A DNA stretch of 55,917 nt from Affinirhizobium lemnae. Its GTDB lineage: Bacteria > Pseudomonadota > Alphaproteobacteria > Rhizobiales > Rhizobiaceae. A model generated the notes under the pieces. The model saw only the letters and a program-made list of their open reading frames with translations, ran no database searches and was not told the DNA's origin. Below, one piece after another: positions 9,213 to 17,507 of this stretch. How positions within the stretch are numbered: the stretch's first letter is position 1; every line of letters starts with the position of its first letter. The translations under genes were made by a program, and so were the position numbers. The DNA is taken from positions 1 to 55,917 of the forward strand of contig NZ_JALJQZ010000027.1 of assembly GCF_022968395.1 (NCBI RefSeq), read 5' to 3'.

Positions 9213-9590
9213 ATGCCGCATTTCGAAGTCCCGGTTCGCAATCGTCAAAATGCGCGGCGCATGCGTCGCGCGTTGACGGAACCGGAACTGAAATTCTGGA
9301 ATGCAGTGCGTGCGCACCGGCTGATGGATTTAAGCTTTCGGCGGCAGATGCCAATTGGCGGCTACATCGCGGACTTCGCATGCGCTGAGCATAGGCTGAT
9401 TATCGAGATCGATGGAGCCACACATTCATTGGACAAGCAGATTAAGCGAGATGACCACCGGGATGCCGCGCTGAATGCACTCGGCTGGCGGGTCATCCGC
9501 TTCACCAATGATGAAGTGCTCAATCGAATGGACGATGTTTGCACGCATATACTTAAGGTTATCGGAATTGAACGCTTTGAAGAATTATAG
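9213..9590 (+). CDS. DUF559 / Vsr-like endonuclease domain protein
   Basis: 125-residue protein of the DUF559 family, with a PD-(D/E)XK-type fold related to very-short-patch repair endonucleases. It shows the N-terminal RNRQNARRMRRALTEPE helix and the LSFRRQMPIGGYIADFA strand with a putative catalytic Asp, then IIEIDGATHS with E and D, RDAALNALGWRVIRF, and NDEV. Activity and target are unknown. It sits inside the xdh operon, 11 nt after xdhB, and is followed by a 46-bp inverted repeat before xdhC, so it looks like a passenger that arrived together with, or beside, the palindromic repeat. Confidence 0.82.
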   Translation: MPHFEVPVRNRQNARRMRRALTEPELKFWNAVRAHRLMDLSFRRQMPIGGYIADFACAEHRLIIEIDGATHSLDKQIKRDDHRDAALNALGWRVIRFTNDEVLNRMDDVCTHILKVIGIERFEEL

Positions 9591-9645
9591 CGTCAACGTC
9601 GGAGCGTTACCCCCTCTGTCCCGTGCTCGGCATGTGGCGGCTCTA

Positions 9646-9824
9646 CCCCCCTCTGTCCTGCCGGACATCTCCCCCTCAAGGGGGGAGATCGATTCGTGGT
9701 TAGCTGCCCATTCACTTGGTACCTACACAGATCGTGGCATCCGTGGAGCAAGAGCGAGTCTCAAAGGCTGCGTCTTGCCGATCTCCCCCCTTGAGGGGGA
9801 GATGTCCGGCAGGACAGAGGGGGG
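9646..9824. repeat. Perfect 46-bp inverted repeat (palindromic intergenic element)
   Basis: The left arm 9646-9691 and right arm 9779-9824 are perfect reverse complements over 46 bp, separated by 87 nt. Each arm is itself partly palindromic (CTCCCCCTCAAGGGGGGAG). A partial third copy of the outer part (CCCCCTCTGTCC) lies at about 9610-9621. The arms contain GTCCTGCCGGACATC. It has no coding capacity and looks like a rhizobial MITE/REP-type element. It lies between the DUF559 gene and xdhC. Confidence 0.85.
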
Positions 9825-9869
9825 TGCCTCCCTTTTCGCATTCCACCCGATGATTGAGGGCGCGATCAG

Positions 9870-10679
9870 ATGACCTCTCTCACCACCTTCTTCAGCCGTA
9901 ACCCGCGCGTCATCCTCGTGACCGTTGCCAGCGCGAAGGGATCGACGCCGCGGGAACAGGGCGCATTCATGCTGGTGTCTGCTGCGGAATGCTTCGGGAC
10001 CATCGGTGGCGGGCAGCTGGAATTCATGGCAATCGACAATGCGCGCGCTTGTCTCGACGGCAGCGGCCAGACGCAGATGGACGTGCCTCTCGGACCGGAA
10101 ATCGGCCAATGCTGCGGCGGGCGAACCTTGCTAACCTTCGAGCACGTAACACCACAGTTGGCAGCCGACCTTGAGTCACGCCTTGCCGCAGAGTCAGCGG
10201 CCAACCCCAGAGTCATGCTCTTCGGCGCGGGACATGTGGGAAAAGCACTGGCAACAGCCCTCTCGCCCCTGCCCTTGCAGGTGACGGTGGTGGAAACAAG
10301 AGCGGAAGAACTGCTCGGCCTGCCGGACACCGCGACCGCGCGGCATGTGGCCATGCCGGAAGCCCTGATAAAAGATCTACCAGCAGCCAGCGCCGTGATC
10401 ATCCTCACGCATGATCACGCGCTGGATTTCCTCATCGCGAAGGAAGCCCTTGCCCGCAACGATCTCGCCTATATTGGCATGATCGGCTCATCCACCAAGC
10501 GGGCGACCTTCAATAGCTGGCTGGCGAAGGAAACGGAGGGCGCAGTCTCAAGCGAGAAGCTGGTTCTTCCCATCGGCGGCAGGACGGTCCGCGACAAGCG
10601 TCCGGCGGTGATTGCGGCGCTGGTGGCTGCGGAACTGCTGGAGACCTATGCGCGCCGTACTACAGACCGCGGCTCATAA
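9870..10679 (+). CDS. xdhC: Xanthine dehydrogenase accessory protein XdhC
   Basis: 269-residue cofactor-maturation chaperone that binds molybdopterin cofactor, promotes its sulfuration and delivers it to XdhB. The XdhC/CoxI N-terminal domain has GSTPREQGAFMLVS and GTIGGGQLEF, and a CCGGRTLLTFE segment with paired Cys. The C-terminal Rossmann domain has MLFGAGHVGKAL, ILTHDHALDF and IGMIGSSTKRATF. Length is typical. It is separated from xdhB by the DUF559 gene and a large palindromic repeat, so its expression may be uncoupled from the structural genes. Its stop codon overlaps by a few bases the stop region of the convergent small gene at 10674-10895. Confidence 0.93.
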   Translation: MTSLTTFFSRNPRVILVTVASAKGSTPREQGAFMLVSAAECFGTIGGGQLEFMAIDNARACLDGSGQTQMDVPLGPEIGQCCGGRTLLTFEHVTPQLAADLESRLAAESAANPRVMLFGAGHVGKALATALSPLPLQVTVVETRAEELLGLPDTATARHVAMPEALIKDLPAASAVIILTHDHALDFLIAKEALARNDLAYIGMIGSSTKRATFNSWLAKETEGAVSSEKLVLPIGGRTVRDKRPAVIAALVAAELLETYARRTTDRGS

Positions 10680-10895
10680 ACGCGGCAGCCTGCGCTCGAC
10701 GAGCCGCTTCCAGAAATCCTCGCGTGGTCGATCGGAATGACGATCTCCTCCACTGATCGCGAGATCCTGCTGTAGCTCGTCAGGCACCGGTTCCACCTCC
10801 TTCGAAGGCAAGCGCAACAGCCTGCCCCTGAGATGCGTGTACCAAGTCCGGAACGCAGTTTTGCGCCGGGCAGAACCAAAGGTCCAGACCGCCAT
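10674..10895 (-). CDS. Small basic protein of unknown function (73 aa)
   Basis: 73 codons from ATG at 10895, with a strong GGAGG (10901-10905) spaced 5 nt upstream, which supports real translation. It is rich in Arg (RRKTAFRTWYTHLRGRLLRL) with an acidic middle (VEPVPDELQQDLA). The layout faintly recalls rhizobial DUF1127-type small proteins, but the DUF1127 core motif is not clear, so I leave it unassigned. It converges on xdhC with overlapping ends and is divergent from the LysR regulator at 11023, a position often occupied by a LysR target. Confidence 0.5.
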   Translation of the reverse strand: MAVWTFGSARRKTAFRTWYTHLRGRLLRLPSKEVEPVPDELQQDLAISGGDRHSDRPREDFWKRLVERRLPRL

Positions 10896-11022
10896 GATCG
10901 CCTCCAACACTAGATTTTTTCATGTCTGGCTCGACAAATGAGCCCATATCCGGTGACATACCACCCGTTTCCTGCACTCTACCAATTCAATCTGACGAGC
11001 GACCCAGAAAGAGAGCTTATGC

Positions 11023-11979
11023 ATGAAAATGTCTCGGAAGCTCCCGCTCAACGGTCTTCGAGCCTTTGAAGCGGTGGCGCGTCTGAAGAGCTTCACAAAG
11101 GCGGGCGAAGAACTGGGCATGACCCAGACCGCCGTGAGCTACCAGATCAAACTGCTGGAAGATCATATGGAGCGAACGGTTTTCCTGCGGGAGGCACGCA
11201 GCATCTCGCTGACTGCGACCGGTGAACTTCTGATCCCGAAGGTAACGGAAGCGTTTTCACTCCTGTCAGAAGCAATCGCCGACGCGAAGCAGGAGGCGGA
11301 GGGCGTTCTGGAAATCCGGTCTACGCCAACCTTTGCCTCCCATTGGCTGGCCCGCCATATCGGGTCGTTCCAGCTTTCACATCCCGGTCTTGCGGTTCGC
11401 ATTTTGCGTGCAGAAAAACCGGTCGATTTTCGAACAGACAATGCCGATGTTTTCATTTGGCGAGGTGACATCCCTCCCGCAGATGCGGAGGCGCTTGAGC
11501 TTTTTCGTATTCACTTCGCGCCAATGCTTAGTCCACGATTGGCGGAAAGCATTGGCGGTGTGCAGAATCCATCCGACCTTCTAAGATTACCGCTGATCAT
11601 TGGCGGCGGAACGTGGTGGCAAGCCTGGTTCAGGAAAGTGGGCGTAGAAAATCCTGAGACCAATATGACCACCATCGACACTTTTGGAGCTCTGGATCTC
11701 GAGGGAAACGCAGCAATAGCAGGCAATGGTGTCGCGTTGCTGAGCCCGTTCTTCCATCGTGAGGAACTTGACGCTGGCAGACTTATCGCGCCCTTTGATA
11801 CCTACATGCTCGATAACTTTAGCTACTGGCTCATCTATCCCAAAAACCGTCGCAGAATGGCAAAGATCCAGGCCTTTCGAGACTGGTTGCCGAAGAAGCT
11901 GGCAGACGACCTGAGATTATTGCCGATGGAGCTTCCACCAAACGCGAGCAACCTGCCACCGGATATCGGCAACCCGTAG
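11023..11979 (+). CDS. LysR-family transcriptional regulator, GcvA-like
   Basis: 318-residue LysR-type regulator. The N-terminal winged helix-turn-helix (residues 5-65) has LPLNGLRAFEAVARLKSFTKAG and TQTAVSYQIKLLE, which with the LRAFEA start is typical of the GcvA/TrpI/AmpR branch. The effector domain (95-300) carries TPTFASHWL and DNADVFIWRGD. GAGAG is spaced 7 nt from the first ATG. It lies between xdhC and puuD, so it may control the purine genes, but the divergent small gene at 10674-10895 is an equally likely target. The effector cannot be read from sequence. Confidence 0.88.
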   Translation: MKMSRKLPLNGLRAFEAVARLKSFTKAGEELGMTQTAVSYQIKLLEDHMERTVFLREARSISLTATGELLIPKVTEAFSLLSEAIADAKQEAEGVLEIRSTPTFASHWLARHIGSFQLSHPGLAVRILRAEKPVDFRTDNADVFIWRGDIPPADAEALELFRIHFAPMLSPRLAESIGGVQNPSDLLRLPLIIGGGTWWQAWFRKVGVENPETNMTTIDTFGALDLEGNAAIAGNGVALLSPFFHREELDAGRLIAPFDTYMLDNFSYWLIYPKNRRRMAKIQAFRDWLPKKLADDLRLLPMELPPNASNLPPDIGNP

Positions 11980-12092
11980 CCGCCGCGTATACAAACAAGA
12001 CTGAATATCTGCTGCAATGCACCCTTTCTGCTTTTCTTCGTTTAAGAATTTTCGCAAAGTGTCATGTCGGGGAATGAATCGGGAAAACCGAA

Positions 12093-13337
12093 ATGTATGA
12101 ATATGCCATAGCCTGGGAATGGCTGAGCTTCGCCGTGCGCTGGCTGCACGTGATCACTGCAATCGCATGGATCGGCTCGTCCTTCTATTTCATCGCGCTG
12201 GATCTGGGGCTGGTGAAGCGCCCTCACCTGCCGCCGGGTGCCTATGGCGAAGAATGGCAGGTGCATGGCGGCGGCTTCTACCACGTCCAGAAATATCTGG
12301 TCGCGCCCGCGCAGATGCCGGAACACCTGACCTGGTTCAAATGGGAAAGCTATGTCACCTGGCTTTCCGGTTTCGCGCTGCTTTGCGTGGTCTATTATGG
12401 CGGCGCCGATCTCTTCCTCATCAATCACGATGTGCTGCCGCTGAGCTCCTGGCAGGCCATTCTGCTGTCCCTGGCCTCGCTCTCCATCGGCTGGATCATC
12501 TACGATCAGCTTTGCAAATCCCCCATTGGTGAGAATACCTGGGGTCTTATGGCGATCCTCTACGTGGTGCTGGTCGCCATGGCCTGGGGCTACACGCAGA
12601 TCTTTACCGGTCGCGCCGCCTTCCTGCATCTTGGTGCCTTCACCGCCACCATCATGTCCGCCAACGTCTTCTTCATCATCATTCCGAACCAGAAGATCGT
12701 GGTGGCGGATCTGATTGCAGGCCGCACACCAGACCCGAAATATGGCCGAATTGCCAAGCAGCGTTCCCTGCACAACAATTATCTCACGCTGCCTGTCATC
12801 TTCTTCATGCTGTCGAACCACTATCCGCTGGCGTTCGGCACCCAGTTCAGCTGGGTTATCGCAGCACTTGTCTTCCTGATGGGCGTTACCATCCGCCACT
12901 GGTTCAACACCACGCACGCCCGCAAGGGAAAGCCCACCTGGACATGGCTCGTGACCGTGCTGTTGTTCATCCTCATCATATGGCTCTCCACCGTGCCGAA
13001 AGTGCTGACGGGAGAAAAGCAGGCGGCCGTACTTTCCCCCATGCAGCAGCAATTCGTGGCCGATGCGCATTTCGGTAAGGCGAAGGAAATCGTCCAAGGT
13101 CGCTGTTCCATGTGCCATGCGGCAGAACCGGTGTGGGAGGGTATTCGCTTTGCGCCCAAGGATGTGAAGTTCGAAACCGATGCCGAGATCGCCCGTCATG
13201 CGCATGAGATCTACATTCAGGCAGGCCGCAGCCATGCCATGCCGCCGGGCAATATCACCGAGATTTCGCTGGAAGAACGCAGGCTTCTGACGGCCTGGTA
13301 TGAAAGCGCCGTCAAGGGTGCCGGAGCAACACAGTAA
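12093..13337 (+). CDS. puuD: Membrane urate hydroxylase (cytochrome c domain)
   Basis: 414-residue PuuD family protein that oxidises urate to 5-hydroxyisourate and passes electrons to the respiratory chain, replacing peroxide-forming uricase. The N-terminal part has about eight hydrophobic membrane segments (first at residues 10-35) with conserved His/Trp-rich loops (WLHVITAIAWIG, HGGGFYHVQK, HNNYLTLPV). The C-terminal periplasmic cytochrome c domain has the haem motif CSMCH at 338-342 and a candidate axial Met in AMPPGN (M383). Length is standard. The stop is followed after 1 nt by the guaD start, so the two are translationally coupled. Confidence 0.94.
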   Translation: MYEYAIAWEWLSFAVRWLHVITAIAWIGSSFYFIALDLGLVKRPHLPPGAYGEEWQVHGGGFYHVQKYLVAPAQMPEHLTWFKWESYVTWLSGFALLCVVYYGGADLFLINHDVLPLSSWQAILLSLASLSIGWIIYDQLCKSPIGENTWGLMAILYVVLVAMAWGYTQIFTGRAAFLHLGAFTATIMSANVFFIIIPNQKIVVADLIAGRTPDPKYGRIAKQRSLHNNYLTLPVIFFMLSNHYPLAFGTQFSWVIAALVFLMGVTIRHWFNTTHARKGKPTWTWLVTVLLFILIIWLSTVPKVLTGEKQAAVLSPMQQQFVADAHFGKAKEIVQGRCSMCHAAEPVWEGIRFAPKDVKFETDAEIARHAHEIYIQAGRSHAMPPGNITEISLEERRLLTAWYESAVKGAGATQ

Positions 13338-13338
13338 C

Positions 13339-14646
13339 ATGACCTCACTTCTTCTTCGCGGCCGCCTGCTCTCCTTCCATCGCGCACCGGAAAGCCTGAC
13401 CGACACTGCAAGCTATCTCTATGAAGAGGATGGCGGTCTGCTGGTGCAGGACGGGCGCATCGCGAAGATGGGCAGCTATTCGCAGGTGAAGGCTGCCGCA
13501 CCGGAAGGCGTGGAGGAAGTGGACCATCGCCCGCACCTCATTCTGCCAGGCCTGATCGATACCCATGTGCATTTCCCACAGATGCAGGTCATCGCCTCCT
13601 ACGCGGCCAACCTGCTGGAATGGCTGAACACTTACACTTTCCCTGAAGAATGCCGCTTCGTCGAAAGCGCCCACGCGGTCCGCATTGCCACGCATTTTTA
13701 CGACGAGTTCCTGCGCCAGGGCACCACGACTGCCGTGGCCTATTGCTCCGTTCACAAAGCCTCTGCTGACGCCTTCTTCAGTGAGGCCATGAAGCGCAAC
13801 ATGCTGATGGTGGGCGGCAAGGTGATGATGGATCGCCACGCGCCGCAGGGTCTCCTGGATACACCGCAGCTGGGCTATGACGAGACGCGCGCCGTCATCG
13901 AACAATGGCATGGCAACGGTCGAAACCACGTCGCCATCACGCCGCGCTTTGCCATCACCTCGACACCAGAGCAGATGAGCGCCGCGCAGGCGCTGGCGAG
14001 CGAATTCCCGGATCTGCACATCCAGACACATCTTTCGGAAAACCACGACGAAATCCGCTTTACCTGCGAGCTTTATCCGGACGCGACCGATTACACCGAC
14101 ATCTATGCCCGTTACGGCCTGCTGGGCAAAAAGACGCTGCTCGGCCACGCTATCCATCTCTCGGAACGCGAGGCGGATGTGCTGTCAGAAACCGGATCCG
14201 TTGCGGTGCATTGCCCGACTTCGAACCTGTTCCTCGGCTCCGGTCTCTTTCCGCTGAAAGCCATCCGGCGTCGCGAGAAGCCCGTGCGCGTCGGCGTGGC
14301 AACCGATATCGGCGGCGGCTCCAGCTATTCGATGTTCAAGACCATGGATGAGGCCTACAAGATCCAGCAATTGCTGGGCGAGCGGCTGAACCCGCTGGAA
14401 AGCTTCCACCTGATGACGCGGGGCAACGCGGAAGCGCTTTCGCTTGTAGACCGCATCGGCACGCTGGATGAAGGCACCGATGCCGATTTGGTGGTGCTGA
14501 ACGCCTCCGCGACACCGGCCATGCGGCTGCGCATGGAAACGGTCAACACTCTGCCGGAAGAGCTTTTCCTGCTGCAAACACTGGGTGACGACCGTTCCGT
14601 CGTGGAAACCTACGTGGCCGGAAACCCGATGAAGCCTCTGGATTAG
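13339..14646 (+). CDS. guaD: Guanine deaminase
   Basis: 435-residue amidohydrolase that converts guanine to xanthine and ammonia, feeding xanthine dehydrogenase upstream. Metal-binding motifs are PGLIDTHVHFPQ (H76 and H78), the guanine-deaminase signature THLSENHDEI with a further His, GHAIHLSE, and the late Asp in VATDIGGGSS. Typical length. I chose the ATG at 13339, one nt after the puuD stop; a longer frame from 13300 would overlap puuD and lacks family similarity. It sits in operon with puuD. Confidence 0.95.
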   Translation: MTSLLLRGRLLSFHRAPESLTDTASYLYEEDGGLLVQDGRIAKMGSYSQVKAAAPEGVEEVDHRPHLILPGLIDTHVHFPQMQVIASYAANLLEWLNTYTFPEECRFVESAHAVRIATHFYDEFLRQGTTTAVAYCSVHKASADAFFSEAMKRNMLMVGGKVMMDRHAPQGLLDTPQLGYDETRAVIEQWHGNGRNHVAITPRFAITSTPEQMSAAQALASEFPDLHIQTHLSENHDEIRFTCELYPDATDYTDIYARYGLLGKKTLLGHAIHLSEREADVLSETGSVAVHCPTSNLFLGSGLFPLKAIRRREKPVRVGVATDIGGGSSYSMFKTMDEAYKIQQLLGERLNPLESFHLMTRGNAEALSLVDRIGTLDEGTDADLVVLNASATPAMRLRMETVNTLPEELFLLQTLGDDRSVVETYVAGNPMKPLD

Positions 14647-14678
14647 GTGAGCAGCAAAGGCTTCCCAAATCATACTTT

Positions 14679-14705
14679 TTGCTTCCTTCGGGCGACACCT
14701 ATGCT
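14679..14705 (+). promoter_or_regulatory. Weak candidate promoter for the alpha-hydroxyacid dehydrogenase gene
   Basis: TTGCTT (14679-14684) and TATGCT (14700-14705) with a 15-nt spacer lie in the 95-nt gap after guaD. The spacer is short for sigma70, so this is tentative. A CGGAGGA ribosome binding site follows at 14724-14730. Confidence 0.25.
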
Positions 14706-14741
14706 AGTTGTTGAACAACGACCCGGAGGAATTTGAGACTG

Positions 14742-15887
14742 ATGACTGCCCCGCTGACGATTGCCGACCTGAAGTGGCTTGCCCGCCGCCGTGTGCCAAA
14801 AATGTTCTTTGAATACGCGGATAGCGGCTCCTGGACGGAAGGCACCTATCGGGCGAACGAAGACGACTTCGCAGCCATCAAACTGCGCCAGCGCGTCATG
14901 GTCGACATGACCAACCGGTCGCTGACGAGCACCATGATCGGTCATGACGTCGCCATGCCGGTTGCTCTGGCCCCGACCGGCTTCACCGGAATGCAGCACG
15001 CGGATGGCGAAATGCTGGCAGCAAAGGCCGCTGAAGAATTCGGCGTTCCCTTCACGCTGTCCACCATGAGCATCTGCTCGATCGAGGATGTCGCGTCAGT
15101 CACAACAAAGCCGTTCTGGTTTCAGCTCTACGTGATGCGCGACCGCGATTTCGTCCAGAACCTGATTGATCGCGCAAAGCGCGCCGGCTGCTCGGCACTG
15201 GTGGTGACTGCCGACCTGCAGATCCTCGGCCAGCGCCACAAGGATATTCATAACGGCCTCTCGGCACCGCCGAAGTTCACGCCCAAGCATGTCTGGCAGA
15301 TGGCAACGCGCCCGCAATGGTGCCTTGGAATGCTGGGCACGAAGCGCCGCACCTTCGGTAACATTGTCGGCCACGCCAAGAATGTATCCGATCTCTCGTC
15401 GCTCGGCTCCTGGACGGCAGAACAATTCGATCCACGTCTTTCGTGGAAAGACATTGAATGGATCAAGCAGCAGTGGGGCGGCAAGCTCATCATCAAGGGT
15501 GTTCTGGATGAAGAAGACGCTCGCGCGGCGGCCGATACCGGAGCTGATGCGGTGATCGTCTCCAACCATGGCGGCCGTCAACTGGATGGCGCTCCCTCCT
15601 CGATCAGCATGCTGCCGAAGATCGTCGACGCCGTGAGGGATCGCATCGAGGTGCATGTCGATGGCGGTATTCGCTCTGGTCAGGATGTCCTGAAGGCCGT
15701 CGCCCTTGGTGCGCGCGGCACTTATATCGGCCGTCCCTTCCTCTATGGCCTCGGCGCCATGGGCAAGGAGGGTGTGGACCTGGCCCTGAGCATCCTGCGC
15801 AAGGAACTGGATGTGACCATGGCGCTCTGCGGCAAGCGTGATATTCAGACGGTGGATCGCAGCATATTGGCTCACAATCCATATTAA
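14742..15887 (+). CDS. lldD: FMN-dependent alpha-hydroxyacid dehydrogenase (L-lactate dehydrogenase type)
   Basis: 381-residue TIM-barrel flavoprotein of the LldD/glycolate-oxidase family, which oxidises L-lactate or a related 2-hydroxyacid to the keto acid with transfer to the respiratory chain. Visible motifs are FEYADSGSWTE near the N-terminus, VALAPTGFTGMQH, FQLYV, VVTADLQILGQR, catalytic His and Arg in SNHGGRQLDGAPSS, and DGGIRSGQDVLKA for FMN phosphate. The ATG at 14742 is chosen; CGGAGGA is 11 nt away, so an upstream TTG at 14733 cannot be excluded. Substrate may be lactate, but no lldP or lldR neighbour is present to confirm it. Confidence 0.8.
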   Translation: MTAPLTIADLKWLARRRVPKMFFEYADSGSWTEGTYRANEDDFAAIKLRQRVMVDMTNRSLTSTMIGHDVAMPVALAPTGFTGMQHADGEMLAAKAAEEFGVPFTLSTMSICSIEDVASVTTKPFWFQLYVMRDRDFVQNLIDRAKRAGCSALVVTADLQILGQRHKDIHNGLSAPPKFTPKHVWQMATRPQWCLGMLGTKRRTFGNIVGHAKNVSDLSSLGSWTAEQFDPRLSWKDIEWIKQQWGGKLIIKGVLDEEDARAAADTGADAVIVSNHGGRQLDGAPSSISMLPKIVDAVRDRIEVHVDGGIRSGQDVLKAVALGARGTYIGRPFLYGLGAMGKEGVDLALSILRKELDVTMALCGKRDIQTVDRSILAHNPY

Positions 15888-15898
15888 GCGTCTGACAT

Positions 15899-15932
15899 TC
15901 CGCGTTCTGGACTATCAGGTCCGGAACGCGGA
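15899..15932. terminator. Bidirectional stem-loop between convergent genes
   Basis: TCCGCGTTC-T-GGAC (15899-15912) pairs with GTCC-G-GAACGCGGA (15919-15932), a 14-bp stem with one G-T pair and a 6-nt loop. It lies between the alpha-hydroxyacid dehydrogenase and the convergent unknown gene and probably terminates both. No long T-run is present. Confidence 0.6.
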
Positions 15933-15955
15933 GATATCCCTTATCCCTGATCCGG

Positions 15956-16630
15956 TTACTTACTTGCCGGGTCAGGCACGCGTGCATCCTCGATCACGTA
16001 CTTGATGAGACCCTTCTCCCGGATCTGGCGGAAGAGGATGTAATGTTCCGGGAAAGCTCCGCCAGTTGCGGCATCCTTCTGACCGACCCAGGACGATGCG
16101 ACATCCGGCCCCGCCACATCGGCGGTGAAGACATTACCGTCATGCGCCCCGACAAGCGTATAGGGCGCCGCGCTCGGCATGCGCGCCACGAAGGTCGCGG
16201 CCAGATCGCTCTGCATGTAACCGGACAGTTGCAGCATCGTGTCCGGCGAATGCGGAAACGGCACACCATTGTTGGACGTGCTGTTGTGCCAGTAGCAAAG
16301 CGGCATCAGATAACAACTACCACCTGTCGGCACCGAGCCATCGCTGTTCGGTGTCATGTGACCGCCCACACTGAAATTCGGATGCGACGAAGAGCCGGTC
16401 GGCAGAGGTGAGGTGGCATAGCAGTGATCATTGGAATTGGTGCCAATCCCGTTGTTGATCAGCAGTTGTTTCCACGTCACGCCATTGATCTTCGGGTCCG
16501 GCGTACTTCCTACGACGTTGTAGAGATCACCTGTGTAGATGACCACTGTAGCGGATGTGGATTCGATAATGACGCCCGAGTGACGTTGCGCAAAATCCGC
16601 AAGCGCCTGAGCAACTGAAATATCTTCCAT
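15956..16630 (-). CDS. Unknown protein with Cys/His cluster (224 aa)
   Basis: I do not recognise this family with confidence. The start at 16630 (MEDISVAQALADFAQ) is supported by GGGGGA spaced 7 nt upstream; six more codons are open before it. No signal peptide or membrane segment. Residues about 90-150 hold DHCYATSPL, GGHMTPNSDG, and GSCYLMPLCYWHNS, an order C...GGH...C..PLC..HN that recalls partial HNH-type zinc sites, without the full set of zinc ligands. Rich in Ser, Thr, Pro, Asn. An 11-bp terminator-like hairpin lies immediately upstream of the ribosome binding site, so its transcription may depend on read-through from the ureide operon. Confidence 0.65.
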   Translation of the reverse strand: MEDISVAQALADFAQRHSGVIIESTSATVVIYTGDLYNVVGSTPDPKINGVTWKQLLINNGIGTNSNDHCYATSPLPTGSSSHPNFSVGGHMTPNSDGSVPTGGSCYLMPLCYWHNSTSNNGVPFPHSPDTMLQLSGYMQSDLAATFVARMPSAAPYTLVGAHDGNVFTADVAGPDVASSWVGQKDAATGGAFPEHYILFRQIREKGLIKYVIEDARVPDPASK

Positions 16631-16648
16631 GGAAAATCCCCCATACAT

Positions 16649-16677
16649 AAAACCGCAGGATCACGACCTGCGGTTTT
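16649..16677 (-). terminator. Strong intrinsic terminator at the end of the ureide operon
   Basis: Perfect 11-bp inverted repeat AAAACCGCAGG (16649-16659) / CCTGCGGTTTT (16667-16677) with a 7-nt loop and TTTTATGT after it on the - strand. It lies 82 nt after the metallophosphoesterase stop and only 6 nt before the Shine-Dalgarno of the unknown 224-residue gene. Confidence 0.8.
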
Positions 16678-16759
16678 AGAAATATCGGGACATACCTGAG
16701 CGCACAACGCGGTGACCTTTGCGCTGATCACCGCTGCGTTTGCGCAAATCACTATTCCC

Positions 16760-17506
16760 TCACGAAAGCCAACCGGTGGCGAGTGCCGCCGCCCATTCCG
16801 GACGACCGTTGGCCTCAGCAATCACGGCCTGTCGATGATGATCATACGGCACAAGCCGGAACGTAATATTCCATAGACCGTCACGCCGCTCGCAGATTGC
16901 GTAGGAGGCAAGCGGTGAACCGGTTTCCACCCGATGCGGCACGGGCTCCGCGTCGGAGTAGGCGGGACAGCCGACGCTGCCGGGATTGACGATCAGGCGT
17001 CCGTCAGAAAGCATTACGGCGCGCGGCATGTGCGTATGACCACACAGGATCAGCGACTGGGAAATACCCTCAGCCAGGGCCTCGATATCCGCACGCGCTT
17101 TTTGATGAACGTACCCATCTCTACTGACGGTCTGGAGCCAATAGACATCATCCGCCTGCGGCGTGGCATGGCAGAGAAAGACCTCGTTCTTCCACACCAG
17201 CGATGCCGGCAGACTGCGCAGCCAATCCAGATGTTCGACCGTCAAATGCGCAAATGCTGCTGCATCAGACTGCCCCATGTCGCTGACTGCCTGCTCGACC
17301 AGGTATCGATCATGATTGCCGCGGACCGTCGGTAGATCGAGCGAGAGCAGAAGATCTGCGGTCTTTCCGGCATCGAGCGGCCCTGAAAGACAATCACCGA
17401 GATTGACGATGGCGTTCGTGGGAATACCCTGCTGACCGATATCCGTGAGCACCGCCTCCAGCGCCGCACAGTTCCCGTGGATGTCGGCGATGGCGGCAAA
17501 GCGCAT
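16760..17506 (-). CDS. Metallophosphoesterase, YfcE/MJ0936-like
   Basis: 248-residue calcineurin-like phosphoesterase. All metal-site motifs are visible: D8 and H10 in ADIHGN, NLGDCLSGP, RGNHDRY, LCHATP, and CGHTHMPR, followed by NPGSVGCP. This is the small cytosolic YfcE/DUF2436-type subgroup, whose members act on phosphodiesters or phosphomonoesters; the substrate here is unknown. It begins 1 nt after the uraH stop, so it is the last gene of the ureide operon. The positional link suggests a nucleotide-type substrate, but that is inference. Confidence 0.88.
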   Translation of the reverse strand: MRFAAIADIHGNCAALEAVLTDIGQQGIPTNAIVNLGDCLSGPLDAGKTADLLLSLDLPTVRGNHDRYLVEQAVSDMGQSDAAAFAHLTVEHLDWLRSLPASLVWKNEVFLCHATPQADDVYWLQTVSRDGYVHQKARADIEALAEGISQSLILCGHTHMPRAVMLSDGRLIVNPGSVGCPAYSDAEPVPHRVETGSPLASYAICERRDGLWNITFRLVPYDHHRQAVIAEANGRPEWAAALATGWLS

Positions 17507-17507
17507 C

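Noticed and set aside
6670..9824. GC-rich repeats as a CRISPR array
   Set aside because: Only two irregular palindromic elements, no regular spacers, no cas genes.
12042..13406. 454-codon open frame on the - strand
   Set aside because: Antisense to puuD, which has a clear haem motif and membrane pattern.
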